Notes: a model not told the origin generated them from the letters alone. A stretch of DNA of 64,000 nucleotides from Cordia subcordata (GCA_028554755.1 JAPTOF010000019.1:1560001-1624000); one strand, 5' to 3'; positions 1-12,956 are shown, counted from the first letter of the stretch. Translations and numbers: made by a program.

Positions 1-119
1 CTGGTGCAGACCTTTAGATAAAAGGTTCAGGAAAGAATCTTAACCATCTTTCTTCTGGTATGTCATTTGACAGTACAGCACCAGCCGGGGATTTTGGGGG
101 CCACCAGGGTAATCAAAGA

Positions 120-3100
120 TCATTGAGCTTTTGCAAGAGTCCGACTAGATACACCATGCAACAATTTGACGAACCCAAGGAAACTGAGCTTTCCATCAGT
201 GTGCCTAATCCAGTCGTGGAGAACAGCATGGACTGGAACCGACGGACTAAGGCCAAGTTCCTATAAATTAGTAAAAAGGAATTAGAAATTACTGTAAATC
301 AGAATTCTAATTTTGACAGAAAGGTATAATTCACAGGTACAAAAGAATATGGTTTTAACAATTTGGATCACAATAAAAGTTTATATTCGAAAAAGCTTAC
401 AGAAGCCAATTCTTCAATGACAATGGCTCTATTTCCTTCCTTGTCAAATAGTTCATAGGCAGAGCGAGCATGTTGTTCCCACCGATCAAGAGCTTCAAGC
501 TGATGGACACTTAATGCAGCCGCACAGAATTCCTCAAAGTCCATCCTTCTGTACTGAAGTGCATTAAGCTGGCATTATGGTAGACAAGAAGGATTAGTAA
601 CAGAACAGATCAAAATAGTTCATCAGAGAAAGCTTTTATTATACAAAAGGAGATACCGATGCAAGAAAATCATGTATGCGCGACTCCTTCATGGCATCTG
701 TTGCACTTTTTAGCAAGGCCTGACCAGATAAGTAGAGTCTGAGAGTAAAGCCCAATCCAAGACATAAGAGAAAATAATGATTCACTACAAAGAGACTAAC
801 CGATTTAATATTTTCTAAGCATATGGTGCCATTTTTATTTGGTTCCAGAAGTGCAAATTGCTCCTTCAAGTAGAACATCTCATCTACAGTCAATGTCTTC
901 GACAGAGCCTGCCATCATCCCAATTAAAATAATGTAAGCAAGTAATGGTCTGCATGTCATTGAAAATATAAAAAATGAAACAGAAGAAATATAGGAAGTA
1001 TACATAGTGCTATGCTTGGTATTAATACCAGCTGTTATATAAGGTACAAGTTAATTCATAATGTACAAAGTTTTACAGCATTTCATTCTTGACACAGCAG
1101 ATTCCACCATTGCCAGACAAACGATAAAAAAGAAAGACAGAGACAGGGGAGAGAGATGGCAGAGTGCGGAGGGCGGAGGGAGGACATGTCATATATTAGA
1201 TGACTAGTAAAACAGAAAAAGGGGTATTAGTCATAACATCATAAACACACCCGTAAAGCAGCTCTCCGCAGGGCCGAGGATCGCATATAGGCCTTCATTT
1301 GCTTGAAAATTAATATATCCAGTGTAACTTTTACATCATGACCATTCTTAATCCATGGATGACCTGACACGAAAAGCTCAGTTAGTATTCTTCTTATACT
1401 TGCACAACATAACAGGGGAACCTTCAAGGAAGAGTAAAACACCTACATAAGGCTTGAGTAGCCGTCATTCTTTTCCGTGGATCCTTGTTCAATAGACGTT
1501 TTACAAGATCTTTTGCCTCAGAACTTAGAGCAGGCCAAGGTTGTTCTTCGAAACTTGGGTCAGCTTTCAGAACAGCTCGGAAGATACCAGACTCAGTTCG
1601 AGCCCAGAATGGACGACTGCCACATAAGAGAATGTATGCAATAACTCCAATACTCCAAACATCAGCTTCTGTACTGTAAGATCTATGCAGAACTTCTGGG
1701 GCTACATAGTATGCACTGCCAACGATATCATTAAGCCTTTCATCTGCAGACCATGATTTAGATATTACAGCTAAATAACACATTTTGGAGATAAATCAAG
1801 ATGCAGCAGAAAATAAACCATAACTAGAAACGACTAAAGAAGCACAAACCTGGTTTTACAAAATCTGATAACCCAAAATCTATGGCTTTCAGTTGCGAAT
1901 TCTCCTCCTTCGATGTAAACAAGAAATTCTGATCCAGAAAAGCTACAGTTAGATAAGAATGATATCACCAACAAAGAAAAATAAAAATGAAATGTTGGTG
2001 AATTGAATGCTTTTACTTTTCTCGGGTATTGAGGTCATGCACATTAACCACTATACAGGGCTTAGACCACACAAAAATAGTTTTTCCTTTCATTTTACAT
2101 AATTGATAAGCTGGTCATGAAACAGATCTAATGAGCTAATGAACTAGTTCAGTCTTCCTGTTGTAGCTAGTACCCTGATAAGCAATTTGCAGTTTATGTG
2201 TCTCACCTCTGGCTTAAGATCACGGTGCACCACGCCCTGGAGATGACAAAATGCAACAACATTCAATATTTGTATCATCACTCCCTTTGCATCCTCTTCT
2301 GTGTATTTGCCACCCCTGCGCAAAAAGAATTAAACATTTTATGGCACTCAACTATGCAAACAGTCCTCTGCTTGGATCTTTTATTGATCAAGGAACTCTG
2401 GTACTTCAAAGGTTACAATGACCTAATCGTCTCCCATTTTTCCTTCAAAAGTAGTTCAACAAGCACAAGCACCAAGATTTAACTGACAGTAAAAGAATAT
2501 ACCTTGAAAGTATTCTATCCAAAAGCTCCCCTCCTTCACATAACCTGAGAAATATATGAAAATTATTAGAATCAATTCTAGGGACAATATAGGAAATGAC
2601 AAGAAAAGCCAGCAACATAGCCTTCCTCGTCATACTAAATTCGTAGGGATGTACGATGTAGATATATTTTATACCAATTTCAAGTAAACAATAATGATGT
2701 CAAAGTGAAAACACAGTCAAGGCTTACTCCATCACTATATAGACGTTTTCAGGATCTTCATAGGCATCATAAAATTGTACTAGATTGTTATGCCCAGTCA
2801 AAGCTCTCAATATCTTCACCTCCCTTCTCACATCCTCAATGGCAATTGCAGTAGTCATCTGGTAGCACAAATAGTGTTTGTAATCAGAGCAAGAGAAGTC
2901 GAAGAACACAGTGAAACAAACATTGAAAACAAATAGCATAGTCCAAAATATAGAATGATAATCAGAACAAGGGTTGCATTCACGAAAACAACTGCTCAAG
3001 CACTGTAGCCATTCAAGCCAAAATGGTGAACAAATACACTATGCCATCAATAAGAGTCTATGAAGTGTTCTGCCATATGGGACAAACTTGCCAAGCTTAC

Positions 3101-4289
3101 ACAAAAATATTAGCATGAAGGTCGAGACATATCACATGCCTCAAACACATAAAATTGTCAAATGCAACCCCAATTTTCAATATTTGTTTTGTATATGCAT
3201 ATGCAGTTTTAAATTAATTAAAATGTCCTGATAACATAATAAAAACGCACTCATTTGAAGCACTACAGCTGATAAGCAGATACTTGGCCAATTTACTAGA
3301 ATTAACAGGTACCTCCTCCAACCCCTATCGTAATCTCCTCAACCCCAAAGAATAGAGAGCTTTTCGGTTTAAATCCAACAAGAAATTGATACCTATGCAG
3401 TAATGATATTTCCAAAACATCCAAAATGCAAAAATTACAATTAAAACCAATCTTGTAATACAACGAAAGCTATTTGCAGAACTACAATTATAGAAATTTT
3501 AAGTAACCAAATTTCTTTCCACAATAAATTCCTGAAAAGAGCAAAAATCAGCATCTTCCAATAGATTTAATCATTTGTTTAAAGAGAGAAATGCAAACAA
3601 CCTCAAATTCGCACAGATCAAACACAAATTCAGAGCAGATCACAACCAAAAAGAAAAAGAATATGAAAAAACAGAACCTTAGAACCACAAAAGCAATTAG
3701 AATGTGGAATCGATGAACCAACCTTAGATTTGGGGATGACCTTAACGGCTACTTCTTGGCCTTTAAGTTCACCCTTTTTAAATTTAGCTCTACAAGTATA
3801 CCCAAAATGTCCTCTGCCAACCTCATCTCCGAGCTCATATTTATTCCCAAAATTCTTCGAAAATCCGAAACTCTTATCCAAACCCTTACCCCCTTCCGAT
3901 CCGTTCTCCTCCGGTATGGTTGCCTCGTTCGGCTTCACTGATCCGTGCCTCCTAGCTAACACCGCCTTGATATGCTTCGCCGGAGACGGCGGCGGAAACG
4001 GACGCTTGAAAAACCTTCTCGGCGTAGAGTTCGTACTCGCATTCGCCGGAGATCTCGCCGGAGATTTCTTAGAAAAGAAGTAGTGGGCCGGGCTCGGGCT
4101 GTAGAACGGAAAAAACGGCGACTTTTTACCTGCTTCTTCCTTTTTATTCAAACTGGTACGGTTTTGAGCTCCGTTTTCATCTTCCGGTGGTTTAACCGGA
4201 GCAGCGTTATCTTTATCCTCGGCTTGGATAGCATTATCGTCGTCGGAAAATTTGGGCTCCGGGAAGGGTTTAGAAGTGCAAACACCCAT
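120..4289 (-). CDS. CDPK-related protein kinase (CRK family), complete
   Basis: Serine/threonine kinase related to calcium-dependent kinases, expected at the plasma membrane. Exons read from high to low coordinate: 4289-3723, 2858-2728, 2544-2503, 2315-2207, 1928-1850, 1743-1447, 1363-1251, 908-801, 719-657, 568-401, 260-120. They sum to 1818 nt (605 aa) with GT-AG junctions in phase. The N-terminus MGVCTSKP fits N-myristoylation at Gly2 and palmitoylation at Cys4. A basic, Ser/Pro-rich variable region runs to about residue 150. The kinase domain then shows GRGHFG, VAVKV (Lys about 183), HRDLKPE, DFGLSDF and APEVL. The C-terminal regulatory part has EF-hand-like segments whose loops are degenerate (for example EPNKNGTI), as is typical of CRKs, so calcium binding is doubtful. 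The N-terminus is closest to the CRK5-like subgroup from memory; the exact orthologue is unsettled. The first 119 bases of the window are its 3' flank. Confidence 0.95.
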
Positions 4290-5660
4290 CTATTTATGGG
4301 CTTTGAGCTAAAATTTTCAGCTACAGAACCAAATCTATTTAAAACCCTAGCTTCCCAAAACCATTACATTGAAACTCTAATCATATAGAATACTTAAAGA
4401 AAATACAATCTATGAGGCACAAATTCCACAAGTTTTAGATTTTGAATTTTGTTCCTATGTGATGAAACAAGGGCCAGAGGGATCTGCAAAAGTTGATAAT
4501 ACGAACAGGGGTAAATCAACAAGAAATATACATACATTAAATAAAAAAAAAAGGTGGGAAAAAATGATTAAAGAAGATGAGTGGCTGGGCCAGGGTGTCA
4601 GATGCTTACACGTGGCAGATTCAACGCTCTGTGCTGAAAATTGAAAATTATGATTTAGGGTTTAATTTTGTCTTTTTATTTCTTTGTGTGGGTTATATAA
4701 TTTCCTTTACAGGTGATGGTTTTATTTAAGTAATTAGGTGGGGCGCAGGGGATTTTGATTAAGACAGGAGGCCGAGGAACGTCGTATACAGACGCAATGA
4801 GGTTTCGAGTTTTCTGTCTGAAAATTGTGAAAATTTTGTCTGAATGCATTTGGGAGGTAGAAATAAAGTCGGAAGAATATGAATATGAATAAATAGACTA
4901 TTCCTATGCTTTTGTCGCAAGGAATCCCCAAAAGACATTCAAATTGCAGCTGCTACCTCAGTTTTCTTACTTGCTTTTTTGGCATGCCTTCTCTTTTAGA
5001 AACTTCTTGGAAGGATACATTGGTGCCTTTTGAGGTCTTTATTATAATATAATATTGACCAATAAAGGAAAAGGAATTTATTGTAATGAAATTTCAATTT
5101 CCTTTCGCACAAGAACTGTTTCTAATTTCATATTTTTTTCTTTGGATCCAATATTATTTTCATACTTGATATGATGGTACAATGGAGTTAATTAGGCTAT
5201 GATTTATGGAGAATGCAAACTATCTCTTTAACTTTTGCTAGTATCAATACTACATTGAATCATTCATCTTGACTTTTGCTTGTTGTTAAAGTATATTTAG
5301 ATTTTTTATATCTTTTCTTATATTATAATATTAGATTAGGCAATAGACTAAATTTAGGTAATAATCTAATTAGTTTCTATACTATACTTGTTTCCTTTTA
5401 TGCTAGTTTCCACAATATTCCATTTTCCTTATTAGTTTAGCTCTCTTTTGTCTTTCTCATCAAGTTATGAGGTGTCTTTTTTAATGACTCTAACTGTCTC
5501 CAACATACATATTTTCTGTAGAGAAAATGTCATAATATGAAGAAAGAGATTAAGAAAAATAACTTATTTGACAACAACCGTAGTACACAAAATATATAAA
5601 AATAAATAAATTTATTTTAAAATATCTTTCTCTTAATATATACTTTTTTAGCAATTTGTA
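4290..5660. other. Intergenic region, CRK promoter side
   Basis: AT-rich spacer holding the CRK leader and promoter. Open frames here are short and show no family resemblance. Apart from the CACGTGGC motif, I see nothing else to annotate. Confidence 0.6.
4609..4616 (+). promoter_or_regulatory. ABRE/G-box CACGTGGC upstream of the CRK gene
   Basis: CACGTGGC lies about 320 bp upstream of the CRK start codon at 4289. It matches the core of ABA-responsive and G-box elements bound by bZIP/bHLH factors. The motif is seen directly; its function is inferred from position only. Confidence 0.35.
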
Positions 5661-5671
5661 ACCCTTTTTTT

Positions 5672-5757
5672 TTTTGGGAAAACCCCTATCTCCACGGGAT
5701 TCAAACCAAAGACCTCACTCTTAGGTAAGATAGTTTCAACCACTTGAGCTATCTCTT
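5672..5757 (-). mobile_element. tRNA-derived SINE (family 1), minus orientation
   Basis: On the minus strand a box-A-like stretch (AGCTCAAGTGGTTGAAAC) is followed by a box-B-like stretch (GGTTTGAATCCC), then an oligo-A run. This is the layout of a tRNA-derived SINE with an internal RNA polymerase III promoter. The copy at 9912-10012 shares the same modules. I cannot see a clear target-site duplication here. Confidence 0.6.
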
Positions 5758-5818
5758 GATTCCTAATTATGGAAATATAGAAAAAGAGTATACAAGTGGC
5801 TGAGAGTAAGCAAACTAC

Positions 5819-5934
5819 CTTCATTCAACATATTTGTGGTTGAGTCAATAACATGCTCTAGGTCGAGAATCTTTGCTCTTCTCTTTTGCATTTTCGATGC
5901 CTGCATTCTTCGTTGTATCCATTCATATCGTAAA
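5819..5934 (-). pseudogene. Isolated exon-like fragment cut off by a TRIM element
   Basis: The minus-strand frame encodes LRYEWIQRRMQASKMQKRRA and continues KILDLEHVIDSTTNMLNEG, ending at a plausible splice donor (AAG/GTAGTT). The charged, helical composition looks like real protein, unlike neighbouring chance frames. Its upstream side stops exactly at the TRIM long terminal repeat, and no further exons of the same protein were found nearby. I do not recognise the family. It may be an interrupted gene remnant or a captured exon. Confidence 0.35.
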
Positions 5935-6370
5935 GCTAACAACCCAGGCCCAATTACTGGCCTGCCACCACACTTGAGCCTAACCAACTGGCCCAAAATG
6001 CTTAAGCCGGTGATGACAGTAGTAGTGAACCTAAGTCATTATAAAGTGCACACAAATCTTACAAAGAACCGATGTGGGATGGGGCGTTACAAACTCTCCC
6101 CCTTAAAGACGTGACGTCCTCGTCGCGGCCCAAACACAATAACAGAACCGCGGCCCAAACACAATAACAGAACCACAGCCCAGAACCCCAGGCAGCGTAG
6201 AATCTGCCCAGAGCCTGCTCTGATACCACCTATAACAACCCAGGCCCAATTACTAGCCTGCCACCACACTTGAGCCTAACCAACTGGCCCAAAATGCTTA
6301 AGCCGGTGATGACAGTAATAGTGAACCTAAGTCATTATAAAGTGCACACAAATCTCACAAAGAACTGATC
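5935..6370 (-). mobile_element. TRIM retrotransposon (two short LTRs, PBS, PPT)
   Basis: Two direct repeats of about 140-157 bp (5935-6091 and 6231-6370) flank only about 139 bp. Read on the minus strand, the 5' LTR is followed two bases later by TGGTATCAGAGC, the classic primer-binding site for initiator tRNA-Met (complement of about 6217-6228). A purine-rich tract containing AAGGGGGAGAG precedes the 3' LTR, which begins TGTAACG. There is no coding capacity. The 5' LTR has lost its outer ~20 bp. This is the diagnostic structure of a terminal-repeat retrotransposon in miniature, mobilised by proteins supplied in trans. A solo LTR of the same family is at 12957-13120. Confidence 0.85.
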
Positions 6371-7463
6371 AGTTGTAGTGGTTGAAAATAGGGGGCCAAC
6401 CAAGACCTCTTAATAAAGCTTTTCTCGATAAAGCAAACGATTCGTTCCGACAACTTCAGACCAAATTAACCCCCTTTCATTAGCCGATCTTACAAGATCG
6501 ATTTCAAATACACGAAAAGAAAGTGAAAATTGTACAAAAATTCATGCTATGCACAAAGTTATAGATATAATTTAAATTCCATCTATTTATATACATATAT
6601 ATACATATCAAATTGAATCCAATCTTTTTTTCCTAGCTCAATGTATAGCTTTTTTACAATAAGTTAATGTTTTCAAAATATAAAATGAAAAATAAAAGAA
6701 ATAAAAAGATAGAATGAAAATTATATAGCTCAATAATAGCTCAAAATAAAACCATAAAATTTCTCTTCAACATAAGACATTGTTTGACAATACTTATATC
6801 ATTGAGGACAATGGGTAAAACTAAAAGTTCACTAGGGGAGTTTGAGTTTTACGGTAAAACTCATGGGCAAAAATGGATTTTATTCATTTTTTTTATATAC
6901 ATTTTTTCTCTATTTCTTTTTTACACTTGTAATTTGTAGAAACTGTGTTTTTTTCCTCTCTCCAATAGAAACTATGAAAGGCTAATGTATCCTATTGGAA
7001 CTGGAATGAATTCTAATGTTTGTTTTTCTGTTTTTTTGGGTTATATTGGAAAAACACAAAACACAAACATTGATGGTGCCTATCCTAGATTTCTGAATAT
7101 GAATATTATAAACATGCATGACGTTTCAAAGAATAACAATCATGAAAAATGCGTTATTTGTAGAATGCGTTATTTGTAGAGACAAAAAGAATTGAATATT
7201 GTAATAGATACATAATGCTCGATCAACCAACAAACAGGAGAGTACTGTCGATGATGCATCAGCAGTGACTCATAAAGAGGAGTATATATACATAAGAATA
7301 ATAATAGTAATAATAATAGTATCTATAAATTTGTTAGGATGGCGGTAGAGAAAATCTTTTATATACAATTGGGTGATGGCAAAAGTCAACAAAACAAAAT
7401 GGGAGCTTCAATTCAAGCCATGGTTGTGGCTGTGGATTAGTTGTCGGCTTTCCACCTTAATTA
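6371..7463. other. Intergenic AT-rich spacer
   Basis: No supported gene. The short open frame near 6985-7179 has no family features. Confidence 0.5.
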
Positions 7464-7687
7464 GGGCATGTTTGGATTGATTTTTTTTAATAAAAAGTAC
7501 TTTTTTTAAAAAAAATTACATTAAATTTGTAATAACTGTTTGATTTAGCTTTCAGATAAGCTAAAACTCTAAAAAAAGTTCAAATATAATTTTTTTTAGA
7601 AGACAAAATTTTTCACTTCTTAAAAAAAATTATTTTTCAAAAGCTGTTAAAAAAGCGCTTTTGAAAAAAGTCAATCCAAACGGGCCC
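7464..7687. mobile_element. Tourist-like MITE
   Basis: About 224 bp bounded by GGGCATGTTTGGATTGA and its near-complement TCAATCCAAACGGGCCC, flanked by TTA and TTG. AT-rich, palindromic and non-coding. Related copies lie at 20065-20295 and 27539-27765. The terminal motif and likely 3-bp target duplication suggest a PIF/Harbinger (Tourist-type) non-autonomous element. Confidence 0.7.
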
Positions 7688-8394
7688 TTGTTCTAAACAT
7701 GAAGAGGAAGTTACATGCACGTAAAGGCTTATAACAAGTAGTTATTTATTTGTGACTACCAAATAATTACCTTCATACAATTCCAATCGATAAAATGTTT
7801 TCTTGTACCGTCTCTGCGTAAGAGGATGTGGAATAGGAATAGCTTTTTTACTATTTAGTAACTAATCCATTTGTTTTTTACTATTTGGTAACTAATCCAT
7901 TTGTTCACCTAACGAGCACATAGCAAAGATAAACGCAATAACTTTTGGAAAACATACGAATTCAAGGTTGATTGGAACAGTCGAATAAAGAATTTAATCT
8001 GATTTCATACAAAATATGGATCCAATTATAATATTATACGCATAATCCATGTTCATTGTATGTATCCATGTAGAGCCAACTATGCATGAAACCGGAAGGG
8101 CACAACAAATCTGACCTATTCAACAACAGAATCCCACTCATGGCGGGAATAATTGTATAATTGAGGAAGTCCCGCAGAAAGAAAGAATATTATTTTACTT
8201 ATAATATACGTCAATTAATGTCTCGTCGGTGAAGCTCAATAATATCAACGTGGGCAATGATGGTCTATATTATCCGAGGATCATCACTTACTTGATATAA
8301 AAACTGGTAAAATAAAAGAAAAAAGAAAGTGGCTGAGTTAGTAAGAGAGTTTTGTATTATGGAGACGTAATGCTATGCCATAAGATTGATAATC
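7688..8394. other. Intergenic spacer with a short tandem duplication
   Basis: A 33-bp unit (TTTTTACTATTTRGTAACTA, then ATCCATTTG) is repeated twice near 7845-7905. No gene was recognised. Confidence 0.45.
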
Positions 8395-8663
8395 TTAGGA
8401 TAAATTGTATTTAATCCTTATATGATTTATTATAAGTATATGTTATCCTCTGTAGCTTTAAAATAGATATAAAAATTCTTTCTGATCTTAAAATGTATAA
8501 CACAAATGTCTCAAAAAAATAGGTACGAGACCTTTCTTTAGTCCTCAAATGTATAGTATACATGTCTCCTGAAATAAGTATCTGTGTCTATTTTTGAAAC
8601 TATGGGAAAAAACATGAACTTATGATATATAAATAATATGGAGTACGGTGCAATTTACTCTTA
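8395..8663. mobile_element. MITE-like inverted-repeat element (AGGATAAATTG family), copy 1
   Basis: Starts TTAGGATAAATTGTA and ends with near-complement TGCAATTTACTCTTAA. The internal sequence, including the TTATTATAAGTA and TATAGTATACATGTCTC segments, is clearly related to the block at 41584-41836. Two dispersed copies with matching ends indicate a mobile element. Confidence 0.6.
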
Positions 8664-9898
8664 AGCCGGTACTGCTTGTTGCTTTCTTAGGCAAAAACTT
8701 GCTTGATGAACAAATTAGACAACCATACTTGATCATCTGTATCGGATAGCTACAAAAATTTATGATGAAATCACTCTTATATCCTCATGATCTTAAATCA
8801 CGGAGAGCAGTGGAGGAGAAAAACCTGATCAACAATTCAACGTATGGTACTATACTTTGTAATGGCATGATCAGTGATATCAGGCCTGAATTGTATGTAG
8901 TGTCACGTCTTCTTCTTCTAGCACTAATTCACTATTCGGACTATCATTTCTCTTCATGCACTATAGAAAGCAGAAAGTTGTTTGCTGTGGCTCCGAAAGT
9001 GGCAAACCACATGAATTGTGTTCATCACCATCATTTCCCCATTTTTGCGTTGAATTTTGCTAGATTGATGGGAGAATTAAGGAGCATTAATCTCATCACG
9101 TCTCTTCCTTATTGTCTCAGTAAATATTTAACGATTATAAAATATTTATATTATATTATCATAATTGTATCAATTTTTTTATTCTCTTCGAAAGAAAATA
9201 CACAAATCACAACGACAAAAAAAAAAAAAACAAAATTCTCAAAGCATTCCTAAAAAATGTCCCAGTGATGGACGATGAGGTCAAATGTAGCTCATGACCT
9301 AGGTTCAATTTCAATCTCTTATTTGGGTGAGTGCCCTCAACTTACTTGGTACTCAATATATTAGACGTATAATGTATCTAAAATTTATTAGTTGGTGATG
9401 AAATTTACAAGTTGTTAAAAATCTCAAAGCGTAATTTGGTCTCTGGATCTCTGGAGCTGGAAAATTTGACCATCATTTTCTCTCTCAACCTTTTACTCCT
9501 TTCTTTTGGTTTATCTACTAAAGTGTTCTATATATGGTCCACTCAATCATCTCTTTGTTTCTTTTGGTTCTTTCTTTTGGGGCCTCTCTTCCAATCATGT
9601 AAGCAAGTAGTTCTCCAATTACCAGCCAAAAGTCCCAATTTCGCCTCATCACCCACAATTTTCTCCTCACATGTAATTATAGCGCTCCCCGCTAAGTGAA
9701 GTAACAAGCTAGTTTTGCTTAGTGGATGGATTGAGCTCTTCTCTTTTCTTTTTTTCAGTTATATTAGATTACATTGTGTATATTAAAATGGTTTGAAATA
9801 GAATGGCCATTCTAACTTCGACTTTCTTTTCTTTTATTTGATAGAGTTAATTAGAGTTGGAAAGCCTCATGTATTTTTAAGAAAAAGTTAAAAGAACT
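8664..9898. other. Intergenic spacer, no supported gene
   Basis: An open frame of 163 codons at 8762-9253 is low-complexity in its second half and has no recognisable domain. I treat it as chance. Around 9270-9330 a degenerate tRNA-like stretch (AGCTCATGACCTAGGTTCAA) may be an old SINE scrap. Confidence 0.45.
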
Positions 9899-9911
9899 CA
9901 TTCATTAATTA

Positions 9912-10012
9912 GAGATCAGGATAACTCAAGTGGTTGAGATTATCTTCTCCAACCATAAGGTCTAGCTGGGTTTGATCCCATATTGTGGGGGATTTCCCCA
10001 AAATAGAAAAAA
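9912..10012 (+). mobile_element. tRNA-derived SINE (family 1) with 13-bp target-site duplication
   Basis: The body carries box-A-like AACTCAAGTGGTTGAGAT and box-B-like GGGTTTGATCCC, then an A-rich tail. It is flanked by perfect 13-bp direct repeats CATTCATTAATTA at 9899-9911 and 10013-10025. The perfect duplication marks a young insertion made by LINE-type machinery. Confidence 0.85.
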
Positions 10013-10025
10013 CATTCATTAATTA

Positions 10026-10612
10026 ATCAAACCTAAGAAATGATTATTCCACCTTAAGTGGAAATCGATAACAAATAAAGTAAAATGACAAAACATTTTC
10101 TTTTCTTAATTACCATCTCACAAATTGTCAACTGTTATTAAAAAATTAAAAAAATAGAAAATTCTAAAACATTGAAAAGTAAAGAAAATTAATAAGTCAA
10201 AAAGTTAAAAATTCAAACAATGTAAAAATAAAGTTTTGAAAAATTAAAATACACATACCTTTCATTTTTTACTTCAGGAAAACATGTGTATTTTTATCGA
10301 ATGTTTAACTCTTTTCCCTCAATTATGTTAAAAAAAAGTAAATAAATCAAAATATGATATTAAAACAAAAAAAAAATGATAGAACAAACAATGATATGTT
10401 TTATTGCCGATCAAAAGATTAGCAAAAGTGTTTTAGATTATGTTACTATTGTATAAAAATAATTGTCATGCATAACTTAAATTATACCAACTCAAGTACT
10501 ATATGTAGTTTAGTTAGTTGAATTGATTTTCACTCCATTCTAACTTGTAAAACAATTTTACCAAGCATATGAAATAAAATAAGCATGTGATTCTATTTTT
10601 TTTTTTGTTTTA
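10026..10612. other. Intergenic AT-rich spacer
   Basis: Long A/T runs; nothing recognisable. Confidence 0.5.
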
Positions 10613-11086
10613 GAGGGTGTTTGGTTTGCTTTTTTTTTTTCCTAATCAAATCTGCTTAAAGCTAAATTTAAACTAATAGAAGTGTTTGTTTTAATAAAAA
10701 AAAAAAGAGTACTTTTTTTAAGTAACTTTAAACAAAAAATAAAAAGCTTCTCACCCCCAACTTATATTTTTTATGGCTTTAAGCACTTTGAAGAAAACTA
10801 AGTTTGACCAAATCATTTACTATTTTATCTTTATCTTTTTTATCTTTATTACTAAAATATCTTTACTTTTTTATCTTATACTTACCTTTTTAAATTTCAT
10901 TTTCATATCCTTAATAGTTATTTTAATAATATAAGTTACTTTCAATCAACTTTAACCAAACATGTAAATATTTATTTTTATAATTTCAACTATTATTCAA
11001 ATATGAAACTACTTAAAGTAAAAAAAAATACTTAAAATCAAAAGTGTTTTAAGTAGCTTGTCAATAAGCCAATCCAAACACTCTCT
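10613..11086. mobile_element. Large Tourist-like MITE (~470 bp)
   Basis: Ends GAGGGTGTTTGGTTTGC and GCCAATCCAAACACTCTC are inverted repeats. The interior is AT-rich with no open frame. It shares the GTTTGG terminal core with the other MITEs in the window but is longer. Confidence 0.6.
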
Positions 11087-11320
11087 TAATCAAACACAAG
11101 AAAAAGAATAAATATTCCATGAACATCTACCTTGAATGACCATTCTTTTCTAAATCATTCTGTTATACCAAATGAGCCATAAAGTGACAATGGTTTGTAC
11201 ATAATATTACACTTGAAGTGGAAGATAATTAAACTTTTAGAACGAGATACATTTCACACAATTTATTGACGTACTCATGAGCAATTAGACAACTTATTCC
11301 AAAAGTATATGCCGTTATTA

Positions 11321-11588
11321 GTGTGTTTGAAATAATCTTATTTTAAGATATTTATTCTATTGAAATTTGGAGATATCTTATAAGATTTAAGATATTTTAT
11401 CACATGTATCATGCATTTTATAGTTGTAAAAAATAAGATAGAATAGATTGCTTATTTCTTATAAGATAAAAAGTATGGTTTTGCTTTGAATTTTCATAAG
11501 ATGTATGATAAGATTTCTTAAATCTTATAAGATGTACTCTTTTTTTAATAGGATAAACATATTAAAATAAGACTATAACAAACAGAGC
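11321..11588. mobile_element. MITE-like palindromic element
   Basis: The left end GTGTGTTTGAAATAATCTTA, followed by TTTTAAG, pairs with the complement of the right end (ATTAAAATAAGACTATAACA, followed by AACAGAGC). The interior carries several TTATAAGAT copies in both orientations, so single strands could fold. No coding sequence. Confidence 0.5.
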
Positions 11589-12951
11589 ATATGCGTTTTT
11601 CACAAAGTCAATATTCAATCGGAAAGATACCAATATACTAAAAATGGAACATGAACCAAATCTTTTAGTCCGAAGGTCTAATCCTTACACTTTTGGAAAA
11701 TAGATGCATCCAATATAATGTATTCAAAATGCAACTCAATTCAGTTTTTGGCATATCAGGATCCGTTTGGATTCATCTTCTTCACCAAAAAAAGGTTTTT
11801 TTTTTTTTTAAATAAAAAGCATCTTCTTTTTGTTTTTTAAAGAAAGCTTGATTTTTTTTAAAATTAAAATACTTAAAAGTTTTCAAACTAATGAATTCTA
11901 TTTCTTTTTAATGTGGTCATTCATTATGAGTTTATATAACTCTTGCCGAAAAACACAATGCTCGAAAGATTGATACCATCATTCCAAACTCTCCATTTCA
12001 CAAACAAAAATCGTTCCGAGCACTTCAAGGTTTGCGAGAGAGATTATTTAGACAATTCTATGACGACACGTGTAGGCTCAAGTACTTTCGGTGACATCAT
12101 CTTTTATTTTTTTTTCTTAATTTTTTTTCCCAATTTGACTTTTGAAGCATAATAAAATTAGATACTCACAATCGATTCCGTGGAAGACGTTTGTGTTGAG
12201 GTTTAACGTATATATACCTTGTCCTCTTCATGTGGAATAAATTGTGTTTTGATTCCAGTGATGTCGAATCAACATCAGAAAATTTAACCGCTAGTTACAC
12301 TCGCTCCCTTATGTTAACATGAAAAAAAATCTCAACTATTTGTGTGTATATTATATTATTTTAACTATTTATAAAATTTAAATCTCAAAAAAGAGAAATT
12401 ATTTTAAATGTTATTTTCTCTCTTCCACTATCTACTTTTATTTTGGAATTCAAAATTTAAGAACAATTGAGATAATACTACACATACATAAATAATTAAT
12501 ATTTCTCTCGCGTAAAAATATAACAGAACTAATGACATAAGAGGTTTAATATGATTAAAAGTGCATAATAATGACATAGAATATTTGTTGCAAATTCCAA
12601 ACTCCCAATCCAAAGGGAGGAGAGCTGCGTGAATTAGGTCTAACAGAAACTTGTACCAGAAAAGTGGCTGTAAATAAAACTCATACATCTTCAAGTTGGA
12701 AACCGACTAACAAACAAAATAAAATTGTTGTCAACATCTAATAACAACCTTACCAATTCGGCATGAATAATGGCGGCCCTGTTTACGATGCGCATGAAAT
12801 TGCGTAGGGTGGCCCCAAGTCGGACAATAGAATCCCATGGCCGTTAATTAGATTTCAAGGCCCAGCCTGGTTAAGGAGGCCTGTTTTGATTCAACTATAT
12901 TTTTGAGTGCCCTCACCGCTAATGCTTCAAATTAGGCGTGTTGTTTAGATG
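11589..12951. other. Intergenic spacer
   Basis: AT-rich; a half-MITE-like end (CCGTTTGGATTCATCTTC) occurs near 11763. Frames at 11943-12152 and 12428-12694 show no domain. Confidence 0.45.
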
Positions 12952-12956
12952 AGATT

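Noticed and set aside
3972..4388. Arg-rich 138-codon frame opposite CRK exon 1
   Set aside because: Antisense shadow of the basic, low-complexity CRK N-terminus.
8762..9253. 163-codon open frame on the + strand
   Set aside because: No domain, odd composition, low-complexity Ile/Lys end, and no splice or promoter context; likely chance.
9912..10012. Possible functional tRNA gene
   Set aside because: Box A/B-like motifs are present but no cloverleaf, and the 13-bp duplication shows it is a SINE.
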